Positions 40,763 to 49,933 of a stretch of DNA of 64,000 bases are shown in pieces. The translations under genes were made by a program, and so were the position numbers. Source of the stretch: DATEDA01 sp963754305 (lineage in GTDB: Bacteria > Pseudomonadota > Gammaproteobacteria > Burkholderiales > SG8-39); NCBI GenBank assembly GCA_963754305.1, contig CAVWFR010000008.1, forward strand, positions 17,954-81,953, given 5' to 3'. The notes under the pieces were generated by a model. That model searched no databases. It was not told the origin of the DNA and saw only the letters and a list, made by a program, of their open reading frames with translations. How positions within the stretch are numbered: the stretch's first letter is position 1; every line of letters begins with the position of its first letter.

Positions 40763-42718
40763 GTGACGGCGACGGCTATCCGAGCGCTGGTCACCGCGCT
40801 CGGCGTTGCGTTCGTGCTGTTCCACATGACGCTGACGCAGTACAGCTTCATGGGCACGGTTCACGTGCAGAACATCCACCTCGGGATCTCGCTGATCCTC
40901 ATCGGCCTGGTGACGACCGAGGCGGCGCGCTCGCGCGCGTGGCGCGGATACGGCCTGGTCTTGGCCGCGCTCGGCCTGTTCGTGATGTTGTACGTTGCGC
41001 TGCGCTACGACACGCTCATCAACGCGCAGGGCTTTCCCAAACCGGTCGACGTCGCGGTGGGCATCCTTATCCTGGCCCTGGTCTTCGAGACGACCCGGCT
41101 GCGCTGGGAGCCGGCGATGCCGATCCTCGGGCTGATCTGCGTGGCGTACTACGTGTTCGGGCACCACCTGCCTGCATCGTGGGGGGCGCCATACACGCCG
41201 TTCCCGACCGTGATCTCGAACCTGTCGATCGGGCTGTACAGCGGCATTTTCGGCCAGTTCATGGCCATCTCGGCGAACGACGTATTCCTGTTCATGGTGT
41301 TCGGAGGACTGCTGGCGTCGCTCGACGCCAGCCGCTCATTCAACGAGCTCGGGAAATACATCAGTCGCAAGCTGCCGGGCGGCTCGGGGCTGACCACGGT
41401 AGTGAGCAGCGGGCTCATGGGGACGGTGACCGGGACCGCCGTCTCCAACGTGGCGATCTGCGGCAGCTACACGATCCCGATGATGAAGCGGGACGGCTAC
41501 CCGCCGCACATCGCGGCCGCCATCGAGGCGACCGCGTCGACGGGGGGGCAGCTCGCGCCGCCGGTGCTCGGCTCGGCGGCGTTCATCATGGCGGCGCTGC
41601 TGGCGGTTTCGTACGTCCAGATCGCCATCACCGCGATCATCCCTTCGGCGCTTTACTACGTCGCCGTGTTCGCCGCGGTCTATTTCATGTCCCGGCGGCT
41701 GGGCATAGGAAGGCAGGCCGTGACCATCGATCCGGTCCATCTCCTGTACTACCTGCCGCTGTTCGTCGTCCCGCTCGTCGTCATGACGATCCTGCTCATC
41801 GGACTGCGCTCCGTGGCCTACGCGGCGTTCTATTCGATCCTCACGTTGATCGGCATGCGCCTGGCGATGGTGTTCGTCGGCCGGCACCTGCGCGGGGACT
41901 GGCGCCGCAGCCTTTATCCGCAGGAGGTCCCGAGGCTGGGCGCGGAGCTGGCAGATTTCGGACGCAAGGTAATCGAGGGATTACGCGACGGCGCTCTGCA
42001 GGGCGCCGCCATCGCGGTGGTCATCGGCACGAGCGGCGTGATGGCCGAGGCGATGACGGCGACCGGCGCGGCGGTGCCGATCGGCTGGGCGGTGGACGCG
42101 CTGTCGGGCGATTCGCTCTTCATCTCGCTGCTGCTCACGGCCGCGATGTGCGTGATCCTCGGCGCCGGGTTGCCCACGGTCGGCGCGTACCTGCTGACGG
42201 CGGCGATAGCGGCGCCGATCGTCATCGAGAACGGGGTCGACGCCTACACCGCGCACTTCTTCATCCTCTACTACGCCTGCCTCTCGGCGGTAACGCCGCC
42301 CGTGGCGGCCGCGGTGCTGCCCGCGACGGTGATTGCCCAGGCCGACTACTGGCGCACCGGCTGGGAGGCCACCATCCTCTCCGTCATGCTGTACCTGCTG
42401 CCGTTCCTCTTCGTCTACGAGCCGGCACTGCTCGCGCGCAACATGCCCGGAATCATCCCGATGGGACTGCTTCTCGTGGAAGTCACCGTGATCAGCGTGC
42501 TGGTCGCCGCCGCGTCGCAGGGTTTCCTGCTCCGCTCGCTGGGATGGATGGAGCGCGTGGTCCTCGCTGCCGCCGCTCTGGCCGGCATGGCGCACGTCGC
42601 GCGCGCCGGAACGGCTTACCTCGGGCTGGCGTGCCTGCTCGCGGCGCTCGCCATCGGCTGGCAGGTCGCGAAACTGCGCCGAGAGCGGACTCTCAGCGCG
42701 ACTTCAGCGAGCCCTTGA
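40763..42718 (+). CDS. Fused TRAP permease (4TM-12TM) partner of TAXI receptor
   Basis: 651 residues, about sixteen or more transmembrane helices. Residues 1-130 act as a DctQ-like part; the rest is DctM-like: VFLFMVFGGLLASLDASRSF, MGTVTGTAVSNVAICGSYTI, EATASTGGQLAPPVLGSAAF, VIGTSGVMAEAMTATGAAVP and GAGLPTVGAYLLTAAIAAPI. A GTG at 40763 starts the gene 19 bases after the receptor. Its 3' end overlaps the end of the SucD-like gene on the opposite strand by 26 bases. Confidence 0.92.
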   Translation: MTATAIRALVTALGVAFVLFHMTLTQYSFMGTVHVQNIHLGISLILIGLVTTEAARSRAWRGYGLVLAALGLFVMLYVALRYDTLINAQGFPKPVDVAVGILILALVFETTRLRWEPAMPILGLICVAYYVFGHHLPASWGAPYTPFPTVISNLSIGLYSGIFGQFMAISANDVFLFMVFGGLLASLDASRSFNELGKYISRKLPGGSGLTTVVSSGLMGTVTGTAVSNVAICGSYTIPMMKRDGYPPHIAAAIEATASTGGQLAPPVLGSAAFIMAALLAVSYVQIAITAIIPSALYYVAVFAAVYFMSRRLGIGRQAVTIDPVHLLYYLPLFVVPLVVMTILLIGLRSVAYAAFYSILTLIGMRLAMVFVGRHLRGDWRRSLYPQEVPRLGAELADFGRKVIEGLRDGALQGAAIAVVIGTSGVMAEAMTATGAAVPIGWAVDALSGDSLFISLLLTAAMCVILGAGLPTVGAYLLTAAIAAPIVIENGVDAYTAHFFILYYACLSAVTPPVAAAVLPATVIAQADYWRTGWEATILSVMLYLLPFLFVYEPALLARNMPGIIPMGLLLVEVTVISVLVAAASQGFLLRSLGWMERVVLAAAALAGMAHVARAGTAYLGLACLLAALAIGWQVAKLRRERTLSATSASP

Positions 42719-43592
42719 GCAGCGCGGGAATCTCCTCCAGCGACTGGGCGACGCCTGCGCCTGCCGCGGCGAGGAGCCTGCGCTTGGCACTCGCGCTGTC
42801 GTTCTCGCCCTTGATCACCGCGGCGAAGTGGCCGAAGCTCACCCCGGCCGGGTAGCGCTCCTGGAACTGCCCGGCGACCAGCGCGACCACCGGCTTCCTC
42901 AGCCTGCCGTCGCGCAACGCTTCGGCAACCTCGACCTCGTGCGTACCGCCGGGTTCGCCGAAGACGACGCAGGCGTCCGTTTCCGGATCTGCTTCGAACA
43001 TCCCGAGCACTTCGGCCATCCGCATACCGACGATCGGGTCTCCGCCCATCGACACGCAGGTCGAGGTGCCGAGGCCGGCGCGCGAGAGCGCCCAGCAGAT
43101 CTCCGCCGACATGCCGCCGGACCGCGAGCAGACGCCGATCCGCCCTGGGGAGTAAATCTCGCTGGCGCGGTCGCCGCCGATCCCGCCGAGCTTGCAGCGG
43201 CCCGGCGAGATCACGCCGTTCGTGTTGAAGCCCGCCATGCGCGCGCCCGCTGCGCGCGCCGCTGCGACCGCGGCCGCAGCGTCGTGCCGCGGGACGTTCT
43301 CGGCGAAGCAGGCGAGCACGCGGATGCCGGCGTCGACCGCTTCGAGCACGGCGTCCTTCACGCCGCGCGCTGGGACATAGACCGCCGAGGCGTCGGCACC
43401 CGTCGCCGCCACCGCAGCGGCGACCGTGTTGAACACCGGAACGCCCTCGACCGATTCGCCGCCGCGGCCGGGCGTCACGCCGGCGACGATGCGCGTGCCG
43501 TAGTCGAGGCAGTACCGGATGTCGAAGCGCGCCTGGGCGCCAGTCGCGCCCTGCACCAGCACGCGCGTGTCCGCGCCGATGAGGATGCTCAT
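42693..43592 (-). CDS. Succinyl-CoA/malate-CoA ligase alpha-like subunit
   Basis: 299 residues, the normal SucD size. CoA-binding domain: DTRVLVQGATGAQARFDIRY, CLDYGTRIVAGVTPGRGG and AVYVPARGVKDAVLEAVDAG. Ligase domain: GRIGVCSRSGGMSAEICWAL, TCVSMGGDPIVGMRMAEVLG and the phosphohistidine segment SFGHFAAVIKGENDSA, in which the GH pair is kept. It pairs with the overlapping beta gene. Divergence from housekeeping SucD (CSRSGG in place of SRSGTLTYE) suggests another dicarboxylate, as in MtkAB-like enzymes. Confidence 0.85.
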   Translation of the reverse strand: MSILIGADTRVLVQGATGAQARFDIRYCLDYGTRIVAGVTPGRGGESVEGVPVFNTVAAAVAATGADASAVYVPARGVKDAVLEAVDAGIRVLACFAENVPRHDAAAAVAAARAAGARMAGFNTNGVISPGRCKLGGIGGDRASEIYSPGRIGVCSRSGGMSAEICWALSRAGLGTSTCVSMGGDPIVGMRMAEVLGMFEADPETDACVVFGEPGGTHEVEVAEALRDGRLRKPVVALVAGQFQERYPAGVSFGHFAAVIKGENDSASAKRRLLAAAGAGVAQSLEEIPALLKGSLKSR

Positions 43593-44785
43593 TCGCGAAC
43601 GCCCCCGACCGCGGCGACGATCTCGCGCACCGCGTCCTCGAGGCTCGCGCCCTGCGGCATGTAGCGGAGCCCCGGGACCGTCGCGGCGAGCGCGCGCGCC
43701 TCGTTCTCCTTCGGGCCGAACACCCGCAGGACGATCGGGAAGCGGCGCGTATCGACGTGGTTGCGCGCGAGCGAGAGAAGCAACGCTTCGATGATGAGGG
43801 TGCAGGGGAGGAGCTGCAGGTAGTTCATCCCGACGAGCATCCCCTTCGCCGCCGGATTGGCAAAGACCGCATCGAAAAGTGCCGCCGGCTTGTCGACTGT
43901 CGCCGGGCTCAGGTCGGAGTGATTTGCCGGCCGCCCGCCAGCGGCGAGCACGAGGTCGTGCTGCAGCAGCCCCGCGCCGCCACCGGACACGAAGAGCGCG
44001 ATGTTCCCAGGCAGCTCGGTGTAGCGGATCGCGCCGCCCGCGAACTTCCGGTCGGCGGCGATGACGGCGCGCTCGCGCTCGTTGAGCGGCCGCCCGCCCG
44101 GCCCGGCGTCCTCCAGGCCGAGGTCCTGCCAGTCCGGGTGGCGGAAGAGGGCGTTGTCGTCGATCTCCATCATGGTGCCGACGACCGACAGCGCGCCCTC
44201 GCGTGTCACCGCGATTGGGTTCGCCTCGAGCATCAGCGCATCGGCGGCCTGAAACGCGTCGTAGAGCCTGGCCGTCAGCGCGGCGAGCGGTGAGATGAGC
44301 CTGCTCTCGACGCCGGCCCGGTCCCAGAGATTCGCTGCTTCCCATGGCCGGAGGCCGCGAAGGGGGTCGATGTCCGCAGTCACGATCGCGCCGGGATCCT
44401 TGGCCGCGACCGCCTCGATGTCGACGCCACCCTGGCGCGACAGGATGGCTTGCGGCGCGAGGCGGCCGAAGCCGAAGCTGAGGTACAGCTCCGCGGCGAT
44501 CTCGACCGCCGCTTCCACGTACACCCGCTCGGTGCGCTGGCCGGCGACCTCCATACCGAGGATGGCCTGCGCGGCGGCCTCGGCCGCCTCGCCGCCTTGC
44601 GCAATCTTCACGCCGCCCGCCTTGCCGCGGCGCCCCGCAGACACGAGCGCCTTCACCGCGACGCGGCCGCCGAGCTCGCGCGCGATCGCGGCTGCCTCGC
44701 TCGGCGTCGCCGCTGCGCGGCCTTCGGGCACCGGCAATGCTCGCGCGCGCAGCCAGGCCTTGGCGCGGTCCTCGAGGAGCTTCAT
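43589..44785 (-). CDS. Succinyl-CoA/malate-CoA ligase beta-like subunit
   Basis: 398 residues. ATP-grasp domain: DRAKAWLRARALPVPEGRAA, VAVKALVSAGRRGKAGGVKI, GQRTERVYVEAAVEIAAELY and LMLEANPIAVTREGALSVVG. C-terminal ligase domain: GNIALFVSGGGAGLLQHDLV and LRVFGPKENEARALAATVPG. Overlaps the alpha subunit by 4 bases (ATGA). A promoter at 44792-44821, with an operator-like TGTCGACA inside its spacer, would drive the pair. It likely activates a dicarboxylate or hydroxyacid imported by the neighbouring TRAP systems. Confidence 0.84.
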   Translation of the reverse strand: MKLLEDRAKAWLRARALPVPEGRAAATPSEAAAIARELGGRVAVKALVSAGRRGKAGGVKIAQGGEAAEAAAQAILGMEVAGQRTERVYVEAAVEIAAELYLSFGFGRLAPQAILSRQGGVDIEAVAAKDPGAIVTADIDPLRGLRPWEAANLWDRAGVESRLISPLAALTARLYDAFQAADALMLEANPIAVTREGALSVVGTMMEIDDNALFRHPDWQDLGLEDAGPGGRPLNERERAVIAADRKFAGGAIRYTELPGNIALFVSGGGAGLLQHDLVLAAGGRPANHSDLSPATVDKPAALFDAVFANPAAKGMLVGMNYLQLLPCTLIIEALLLSLARNHVDTRRFPIVLRVFGPKENEARALAATVPGLRYMPQGASLEDAVREIVAAVGGVRE

Positions 44786-44791
44786 GCGCCG

Positions 44792-44821
44792 ATTCTAGAA
44801 TGTCGACAAGCAGCATGTCAC
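44792..44821 (-). promoter_or_regulatory. Promoter of the CoA ligase operon
   Basis: Read on the minus strand: GTGACA as -35, an 18-base spacer and TAGAAT as -10, ending 7 bases before the start codon. A leader this short implies a nearly leaderless transcript. The spacer contains TTGTCGACAT. Confidence 0.4.
44801..44808. promoter_or_regulatory. Candidate GntR/FCD operator
   Basis: TGTCGACA palindrome (minus strand TTGTCGACAT) resembling the TTGTnnACAA sites at 34317 and 39708. It lies within the spacer of the minus promoter and 24 bases from the TTGACA box of the plus promoter. Confidence 0.4.
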
Positions 44822-44831
44822 CTCAATCGGG

Positions 44832-44861
44832 TTGACAAGGCGTCGGCGCGCTTCATACACT
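44832..44861 (+). promoter_or_regulatory. Sigma-70-like promoter of TRAP system 2
   Basis: TTGACA at 44832, 18 bases, then TACACT at 44856-44861. It lies about 31 bases before the DctP-type receptor start. Confidence 0.5.
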
Positions 44862-44892
44862 GGGCCGGAATCCGGAGGAAGAGGCCATCAAC

Positions 44893-45894
44893 ATGAGAAC
44901 GTTCCCCCTGCTGGCGGCGGCGCTCGGCGTTGCGGCGACGCTCGCAGCACAGCCCGCGACCGCCCAGACCACCGCGCGCCTCTCGTACCACTGGAGCCCG
45001 AGCCACGAGAGCGCGATCATGTCGAAGAAGCTCGCCGACGAGGTCACGAAGCGCTCGGGCGGGAAGCTGAAGGTCGACGTCTTTCCGTCGGGGCAGCTGT
45101 ACACGATTCGCCAGATCATCGGCGCCCTCTCCGCGGGATCGGTGGAGATGGGCGGCGTAGTGACGCACAACCAGATCGCGGCCATCGAGCGCGACTGGAA
45201 CGTGTTCCAGCTGCCGAACTTCTGGGAATCGATCGAGCATCAGCGGCGGTTCCTCGCCGAATCGCCGGAGGGCCGGGCCCTGCGCGAGCGTGTGTTGCAG
45301 AAGACGGGCATGGCGCACGTTGCGTATGTGCCCGTCGGGCCCTACGTGACGTTCAGCTCGAAGAACGACATGTCGACGCTTGCCTCCATGCGCGGGTTGA
45401 AGGCGCGCGCACTGGCGGCTTCCGAGCGTCCGGGTCTCGCGGCGCGCGGCATGAGCGTCGTCTCGCTATCTACTGAGGAGATCTATCCGGCGCTGCAGAG
45501 CGGCATGATCGACACCCTGGCCACGGTCCCGACCGCAGTGAAGGCGTACTCGTGGTGGGACTACCTTAAGTTCGCCCAGATGCCCTACGCGGTTTATGCG
45601 GACGCCGAGATCATGGCGAACGCGAAATGGCTCGCGAGCCTGCCCGCCGACCAGCGCGAGCTGCTGCTGGCGGTCGGACGCGAGATCAGCAAGGATGCCA
45701 CCGAGCAAACTTATAAGGGCAACGCCGAGGCGCTCAAGGAGCTGGAGAAGCAGGGCGGCAAGATCACCACGCTGCAGGGCAAGGTGCTGGAGGAGTTCAA
45801 AGCCGTGGACCGGGAGAAGACCGAGCCGGAGCTCGCCAAGATGATGTCGCCGGAGATCTTCGTCGCGGCCAAGCGCTTCGTCGGCCGGAACTGA
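44893..45894 (+). CDS. TRAP receptor (DctP family), system 2
   Basis: 333 residues; CGGAGGAAGAGG precedes the ATG. Signal peptide FPLLAAALGVAATLAAQPAT. DctP marks: LSYHWSPSHESAIMSKKLAD, EMGGVVTHNQIAAIERDWNV, VFQLPNFWESIEHQRRF, LASMRGLKARALAASERPGL and YPALQSGMIDTLATVPTAVK. First gene of a P-Q-M-SDR operon that is divergent from the CoA ligase pair. Confidence 0.9.
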   Translation: MRTFPLLAAALGVAATLAAQPATAQTTARLSYHWSPSHESAIMSKKLADEVTKRSGGKLKVDVFPSGQLYTIRQIIGALSAGSVEMGGVVTHNQIAAIERDWNVFQLPNFWESIEHQRRFLAESPEGRALRERVLQKTGMAHVAYVPVGPYVTFSSKNDMSTLASMRGLKARALAASERPGLAARGMSVVSLSTEEIYPALQSGMIDTLATVPTAVKAYSWWDYLKFAQMPYAVYADAEIMANAKWLASLPADQRELLLAVGREISKDATEQTYKGNAEALKELEKQGGKITTLQGKVLEEFKAVDREKTEPELAKMMSPEIFVAAKRFVGRN

Positions 45895-45913
45895 GCTGCG
45901 CCGGATCCGCCTG

Positions 45914-46429
45914 GTGCTGGAGGCATACAGGAAGCTCAACGACGGCCTGGAGTGGCTGATCGTCGGCTTCTCCGGACTCCTCATCCTGGTGATCGTCGCA
46001 TTGCCGTTCGTCTCGGCGGTCGTGCGCTACTTCACCGGCGAAGGCTATACCTGGCTCGCGGAGACGCCCCCGCAACTCGTCCCTTGGGTGGTATTCCCGC
46101 TGCTTGGCGTGGTCCTGCGCCACGACGGCCACATCGCCGTCGACGTCATGCCGCATTACCTGAAGGGCCGAGCGCTCGCGCTGCTGCGCGCAGCGGTCCT
46201 TGCCGCCTGCCTCGCCGCGGGGATCGCCTTCGCCGCCTTTGGCGCGAGAACGGTGCTGTTCTTCCGCGAGCTCGGCCAGATGTCCACCACCGAGATCGAG
46301 TTTCCCCTGTGGATGCTCTACATCTCGTATCCACTGGGGTTCCTGCTCGCCGCCAACTTCGCCCTGGAATCGCTGCTGCGCGAGCTCGCCGGGAAACGCG
46401 ACGCGCGCTACTCGCCGGCGGCCAACTGA
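45914..46429 (+). CDS. TRAP small permease (DctQ), system 2
   Basis: 171 residues from GTG 45914. Four hydrophobic helices: LIVGFSGLLILVIVALPFVS, PQLVPWVVFPLLGVVLRHDG, LLRAAVLAACLAAGIAFAAF and LWMLYISYPLGFLLAANFAL. It lies between the receptor and the large permease, and is 3 bases from the latter. Confidence 0.87.
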   Translation: MLEAYRKLNDGLEWLIVGFSGLLILVIVALPFVSAVVRYFTGEGYTWLAETPPQLVPWVVFPLLGVVLRHDGHIAVDVMPHYLKGRALALLRAAVLAACLAAGIAFAAFGARTVLFFRELGQMSTTEIEFPLWMLYISYPLGFLLAANFALESLLRELAGKRDARYSPAAN

Positions 46430-46432
46430 CCA

Positions 46433-47698
46433 ATGGTCCTCGGCTTCGCATTGCTCGCGCTGGCGCTGATGCTGCTGTCGGTGCCGCTCTTCTTCGTATT
46501 CGGCGTGAGCTCGGCGGCGATCGCCGTGTGGGGGCTCAATCTTCCGTCGCACACGCTGATGCAGGTGTCGTTCGACGCCGTGAGCAAGCAGGTGCTGGTC
46601 GCGATTCCGATCTTCGTCTTCGCCGGAAACGTGATGTATCACGGCGGCTCGGCGCGCCGCCTCGTGGACCTGGGCGTTTCCGCCGTCGGTCACCTGCCCG
46701 GCGGGCTCGGGATCGCGATGATCCTGTCCATCGCCATCTTCAGCGCCATCTCCGGCTCGATCCTCGCCTCGATCGTGGCGATCGGCGGCGTCCTCATGAA
46801 GCCCATGGTCGACGCGGGCTACCCGAAGCCCTTCGTCATCGTCCTCGCGGCGACGGCGGCGCTCATGGACGCACTCATCCCGCCGTCCAACACCGCGATC
46901 ATCTACAGCTCGATCACGCACGTCCCGGTGTCCAAGGCATTCGCCGCCGGCGTCTTTCCCGGGTTAGTCCTCGGCGGCCTGCTGCTCGTGTATGTGATGT
47001 GGGTGTGCCGCAACATGGAGCGCCCGGCGCCACAACCCTGGCGCCAGCGCATGCGGGCGTTTCTCGTCGCGCTTCCTTCTCTGCTGCTTCCCGTCATTAT
47101 CCTGGGCGGGCTCTACGGCGGACTGCTTACGCCCGCCGAGTCAGCTTCGGTAGCCAGCGTATACGCGCTCGGCCTGGGCGTGTTCGTCTATCGGGAACTC
47201 ACGTGGAGCAGCTTCTGGCGCGCTACGCGGGCCACCGCGGAGACCACGGCGGTCATCTTCGCGATCATCGCCATGGCGGTGTACTTCTCGATCATCATGA
47301 CCTACACCAAGACGCCGCAGGCGATCGTGCAGTTCTTCATCGACTACAACATCGGGCCGATCACGTTCTTCATCCTCGCCGGCATCGCGATCATCATCCT
47401 CGGCACCTTCATGGAGGCCGTGCCGGTGTTCTACCTGACGCTGCCGATCATGTACCCGATCTGCACCGCGCTGAAGATCGATCCGCTGCACTTCTATGTC
47501 TTCATCACCGGTCTCATCGGCATCGGTCTCATTACGCCGCCGGTGTGCGTCGGGCTCTATACCGCGGCGGCGATCCTCAACACTCCGCCACAGCAGGCAT
47601 TCCGCGCGGTGCCGGGATTCCTCATGATCGGCATCATCTACGCGGCGATCGTGATGTTCGTCCCTTCGCTCGCGACCTGGCTTCCGAGGTACTGGTAG
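46433..47698 (+). CDS. TRAP large permease (DctM), system 2
   Basis: 421 residues and about twelve helices. DctM marks: SKQVLVAIPIFVFAGNVMYH, SIAIFSAISGSILASIVAIG, AALMDALIPPSNTAIIYSSI, GGLYGGLLTPAESASVASVY and IILGTFMEAVPVFYLTLPIM. Conventional length. Followed 9 bases later by an SDR gene on the same strand. Confidence 0.92.
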   Translation: MVLGFALLALALMLLSVPLFFVFGVSSAAIAVWGLNLPSHTLMQVSFDAVSKQVLVAIPIFVFAGNVMYHGGSARRLVDLGVSAVGHLPGGLGIAMILSIAIFSAISGSILASIVAIGGVLMKPMVDAGYPKPFVIVLAATAALMDALIPPSNTAIIYSSITHVPVSKAFAAGVFPGLVLGGLLLVYVMWVCRNMERPAPQPWRQRMRAFLVALPSLLLPVIILGGLYGGLLTPAESASVASVYALGLGVFVYRELTWSSFWRATRATAETTAVIFAIIAMAVYFSIIMTYTKTPQAIVQFFIDYNIGPITFFILAGIAIIILGTFMEAVPVFYLTLPIMYPICTALKIDPLHFYVFITGLIGIGLITPPVCVGLYTAAAILNTPPQQAFRAVPGFLMIGIIYAAIVMFVPSLATWLPRYW

Positions 47699-47707
47699 GG
47701 AGATGCG

Positions 47708-48457
47708 ATGGCCGGCGTCATGATCGTCACGGGAAGCAGCCGCGGCATCGGCGCGGCCACCGCCTGCCTTGGAGCCGAACGCGGCTACGACGTCTGCGTC
47801 AATTTTCTCAGCAATGCGGCAGCGGCCGAGCAGGTGGTCGAGCGGGTACGCACGGCGGGGCGGCGCGGCATCGCGGTGCAGGCCGACATGGCGAGCGAAG
47901 CGGACATCGAGCGCTTGTTCGGCACGGTGGATCGGGAGCTCGGCCGTGTCTCGGTTCTGGTGAACAACGCTGCGACTGTCGGGCCTGGCCGCCGGCGGGT
48001 GGAATCGATGACGGCAGCCGCGGTGAACGCGCTGCTTGCCGCGAACGTGACCGGCGCCATCCTCTGCGCGCGCGAGGCCATCCGGCGCATGTCCACCCGG
48101 CACGGCGGCCCCGGCGGCGCGATCGTCAACGTGTCTTCGGCCTCGGCGCGACTCGGCGCTCCTAACCTGTGGGTGGATTACGCCGCCTCGAAGGGTGCGG
48201 TGGACAGCTTCACGATCGGTCTCGCGCAGGAGGTCGCCGGGGAGGGCATCCGGGTGAACGCGGTCCGCCCCGGCCTCATCGATACTGAGATCCATGCAGC
48301 GACGGGCATGTCCGATCGCGTGCAGAAGGCAGAGCGGATGATCCCGATGAGGCGGGCGGGCACCGCGGCTGAGGTCGCCGAGAGCATTCTGTGGCTCGCG
48401 TCACCTGCCGCTTCGTATGTGAGCGGGGCGATCCTGGATGTCGCGGGCGCCCGCTAG
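47708..48457 (+). CDS. Short-chain dehydrogenase/reductase 1
   Basis: 249 residues, classical SDR. TGSSRGIGAATACLGAERGY is the NAD(P) loop, VLVNNAATVGPG holds the NNA motif, and VNVSSASARLGAPNLWVDYA leads to the YAASK active site; the ending is GAILDVAGAR. An Asn after the beta-4 strand (VCVNFLSN) rather than an acid suggests NADP preference. Last in the TRAP system 2 operon; it probably oxidises or reduces the imported compound. Confidence 0.87.
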   Translation: MAGVMIVTGSSRGIGAATACLGAERGYDVCVNFLSNAAAAEQVVERVRTAGRRGIAVQADMASEADIERLFGTVDRELGRVSVLVNNAATVGPGRRRVESMTAAAVNALLAANVTGAILCAREAIRRMSTRHGGPGGAIVNVSSASARLGAPNLWVDYAASKGAVDSFTIGLAQEVAGEGIRVNAVRPGLIDTEIHAATGMSDRVQKAERMIPMRRAGTAAEVAESILWLASPAASYVSGAILDVAGAR

Positions 48458-48507
48458 CGGGGGCCGAGCCGGCTCGACGGGAGGGCGGCCGCAGGAATCC
48501 GCACTCG

Positions 48508-49863
48508 TCACGGCCTGGTCCGGGCGCTGCGCCGGATGATCGCACCCAGCTCGCTGGCGGGCGCCCCGGTCTCGACCGCGCGCGCCATGGCCTCGGCGTC
48601 GGCTGCGAAAAGCGAGCGTTCGGCGTTGGCGCGGAACTTCCCCATCACCCGCTCGGGACTCGCCGCGCGGGGCGGGCAGCCGTCGACGTCGTCGACACGG
48701 ATGCGGTGCGGCCCGCACACGATCTCGGCGTCGAAGCGCTTCGGGAAGCCCGTGTCCGGCAGAGGCTCCCACGCGATGCGACGCGCGAGAACGCGAACCG
48801 CGTCCGCGGCGGGCCGCTCGAAGGTGTCGAGGTCCACCTTGCCCTCGACGATGCGCGCGGCGACGACGATCGGCAGGCTCCAGCGCGCCGCGTGAGGTGT
48901 CGGCGGCGCCTGCATGCGCTCCCACGGTTCGCAGATTACGGGCGCTTCGCCAACCGGCACGCGGCAAAGGATTTTCTCCATGTCTTCGGGCCGCATCCTG
49001 GTGGCGAGCTCGCCCGCCGCCTCGATGAACGAATGCAGGAAGTGGCAGCAGGGGTAGAGCTTGAAGGCGGCGTCGCACACGTACCAGGTGGTGCCGATCG
49101 AATCGACCATCGAGGCGAAGCGTCCGGCCGCCTCCTCGTCGCCGGCGAAGCCGCGAAAGAGGCCGGCTCTTCCTTCGAGCGTGCTCTCCGGACCGGTCAT
49201 TCCCGCGCGAGCGAGTGCCGCCGCGACGACGCCCGCGTTCGCGCCGCGCCCCGGAAGCAGCGACTTCACCGTACCGCCGCCCGCGAGCACTTCCAGTACG
49301 CCGCAGGCCTGGGCGAGCCCGATGCCGAGCGCGGCGACGGTCTCGTCCTCCGCAAGGCCGTTCAGTTCCGCGGCGACCAGCGCGGACGCGAGCGCGCCGC
49401 CGACCGACGTGATCTGGAAGCCGCGCGCCTGGTAGCGGCCGGGCGATGCGAGGCCGAAGCGCACCAACACCTCCCACCCGCGCGCGTAGGCGCCGAGCAT
49501 GGCGGTGCCGTTCGCGCCCGTAGCCTCGCCGGACGCGAGCGCTGCCGCGGCGAGCACCGCGCTGCCGTGCACGATGGAGGGCAGGTGGGTATCGTCGAAC
49601 TCGAGGCTGTGGATGAGACCGCCGTTTACGAGCGCTGCGTCCGCGGCGCCGACGCCACTCGGATGTCCGAAGATGCTCGATCGGCCGCCTGCGACTTGGG
49701 AAGCGAAGCGCAGATACGGCTCACCGACGGCTGAGCCGGCGGCCGCGAGCCCTACGCCGATCGCGTCGAGGAGATGCAGCCGCGCCACCGCCGCCACGTG
49801 CTCAGGCAGCGGTTTGCCCCAGCCGCCGCGCACCGTGCGCACGAGATCTCTCGCTAGCATCAC
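48508..49863 (-). CDS. MmgE/PrpD-family protein
   Basis: 451 residues, normal for 2-methylcitrate dehydratase-like proteins. Family blocks: HLLDAIGVGLAAAGSAVGEP, ALVNGGLIHSLEFDDTHLPS, NGTAMLGAYARGWEVLVRFG, GFQITSVGGALASALVAAEL and CHFLHSFIEAAGELATRM. Members dehydrate methylcitrate, isomerise aconitate (CAD type) or have unknown activity. The conserved HSLEFDDTH block is intact. First gene upstream of the isochorismatase-like gene and the third TRAP system on the minus strand, but about 70 bases from the former. Confidence 0.87.
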   Translation of the reverse strand: MMLARDLVRTVRGGWGKPLPEHVAAVARLHLLDAIGVGLAAAGSAVGEPYLRFASQVAGGRSSIFGHPSGVGAADAALVNGGLIHSLEFDDTHLPSIVHGSAVLAAAALASGEATGANGTAMLGAYARGWEVLVRFGLASPGRYQARGFQITSVGGALASALVAAELNGLAEDETVAALGIGLAQACGVLEVLAGGGTVKSLLPGRGANAGVVAAALARAGMTGPESTLEGRAGLFRGFAGDEEAAGRFASMVDSIGTTWYVCDAAFKLYPCCHFLHSFIEAAGELATRMRPEDMEKILCRVPVGEAPVICEPWERMQAPPTPHAARWSLPIVVAARIVEGKVDLDTFERPAADAVRVLARRIAWEPLPDTGFPKRFDAEIVCGPHRIRVDDVDGCPPRAASPERVMGKFRANAERSLFAADAEAMARAVETGAPASELGAIIRRSARTRP

Positions 49864-49933
49864 GACACTCCTTTCAGGAAGAGTTCCAGCGCTCCACGGA
49901 TGACGCCCGAGCGCATCCGATAAGGCAGGAGCG

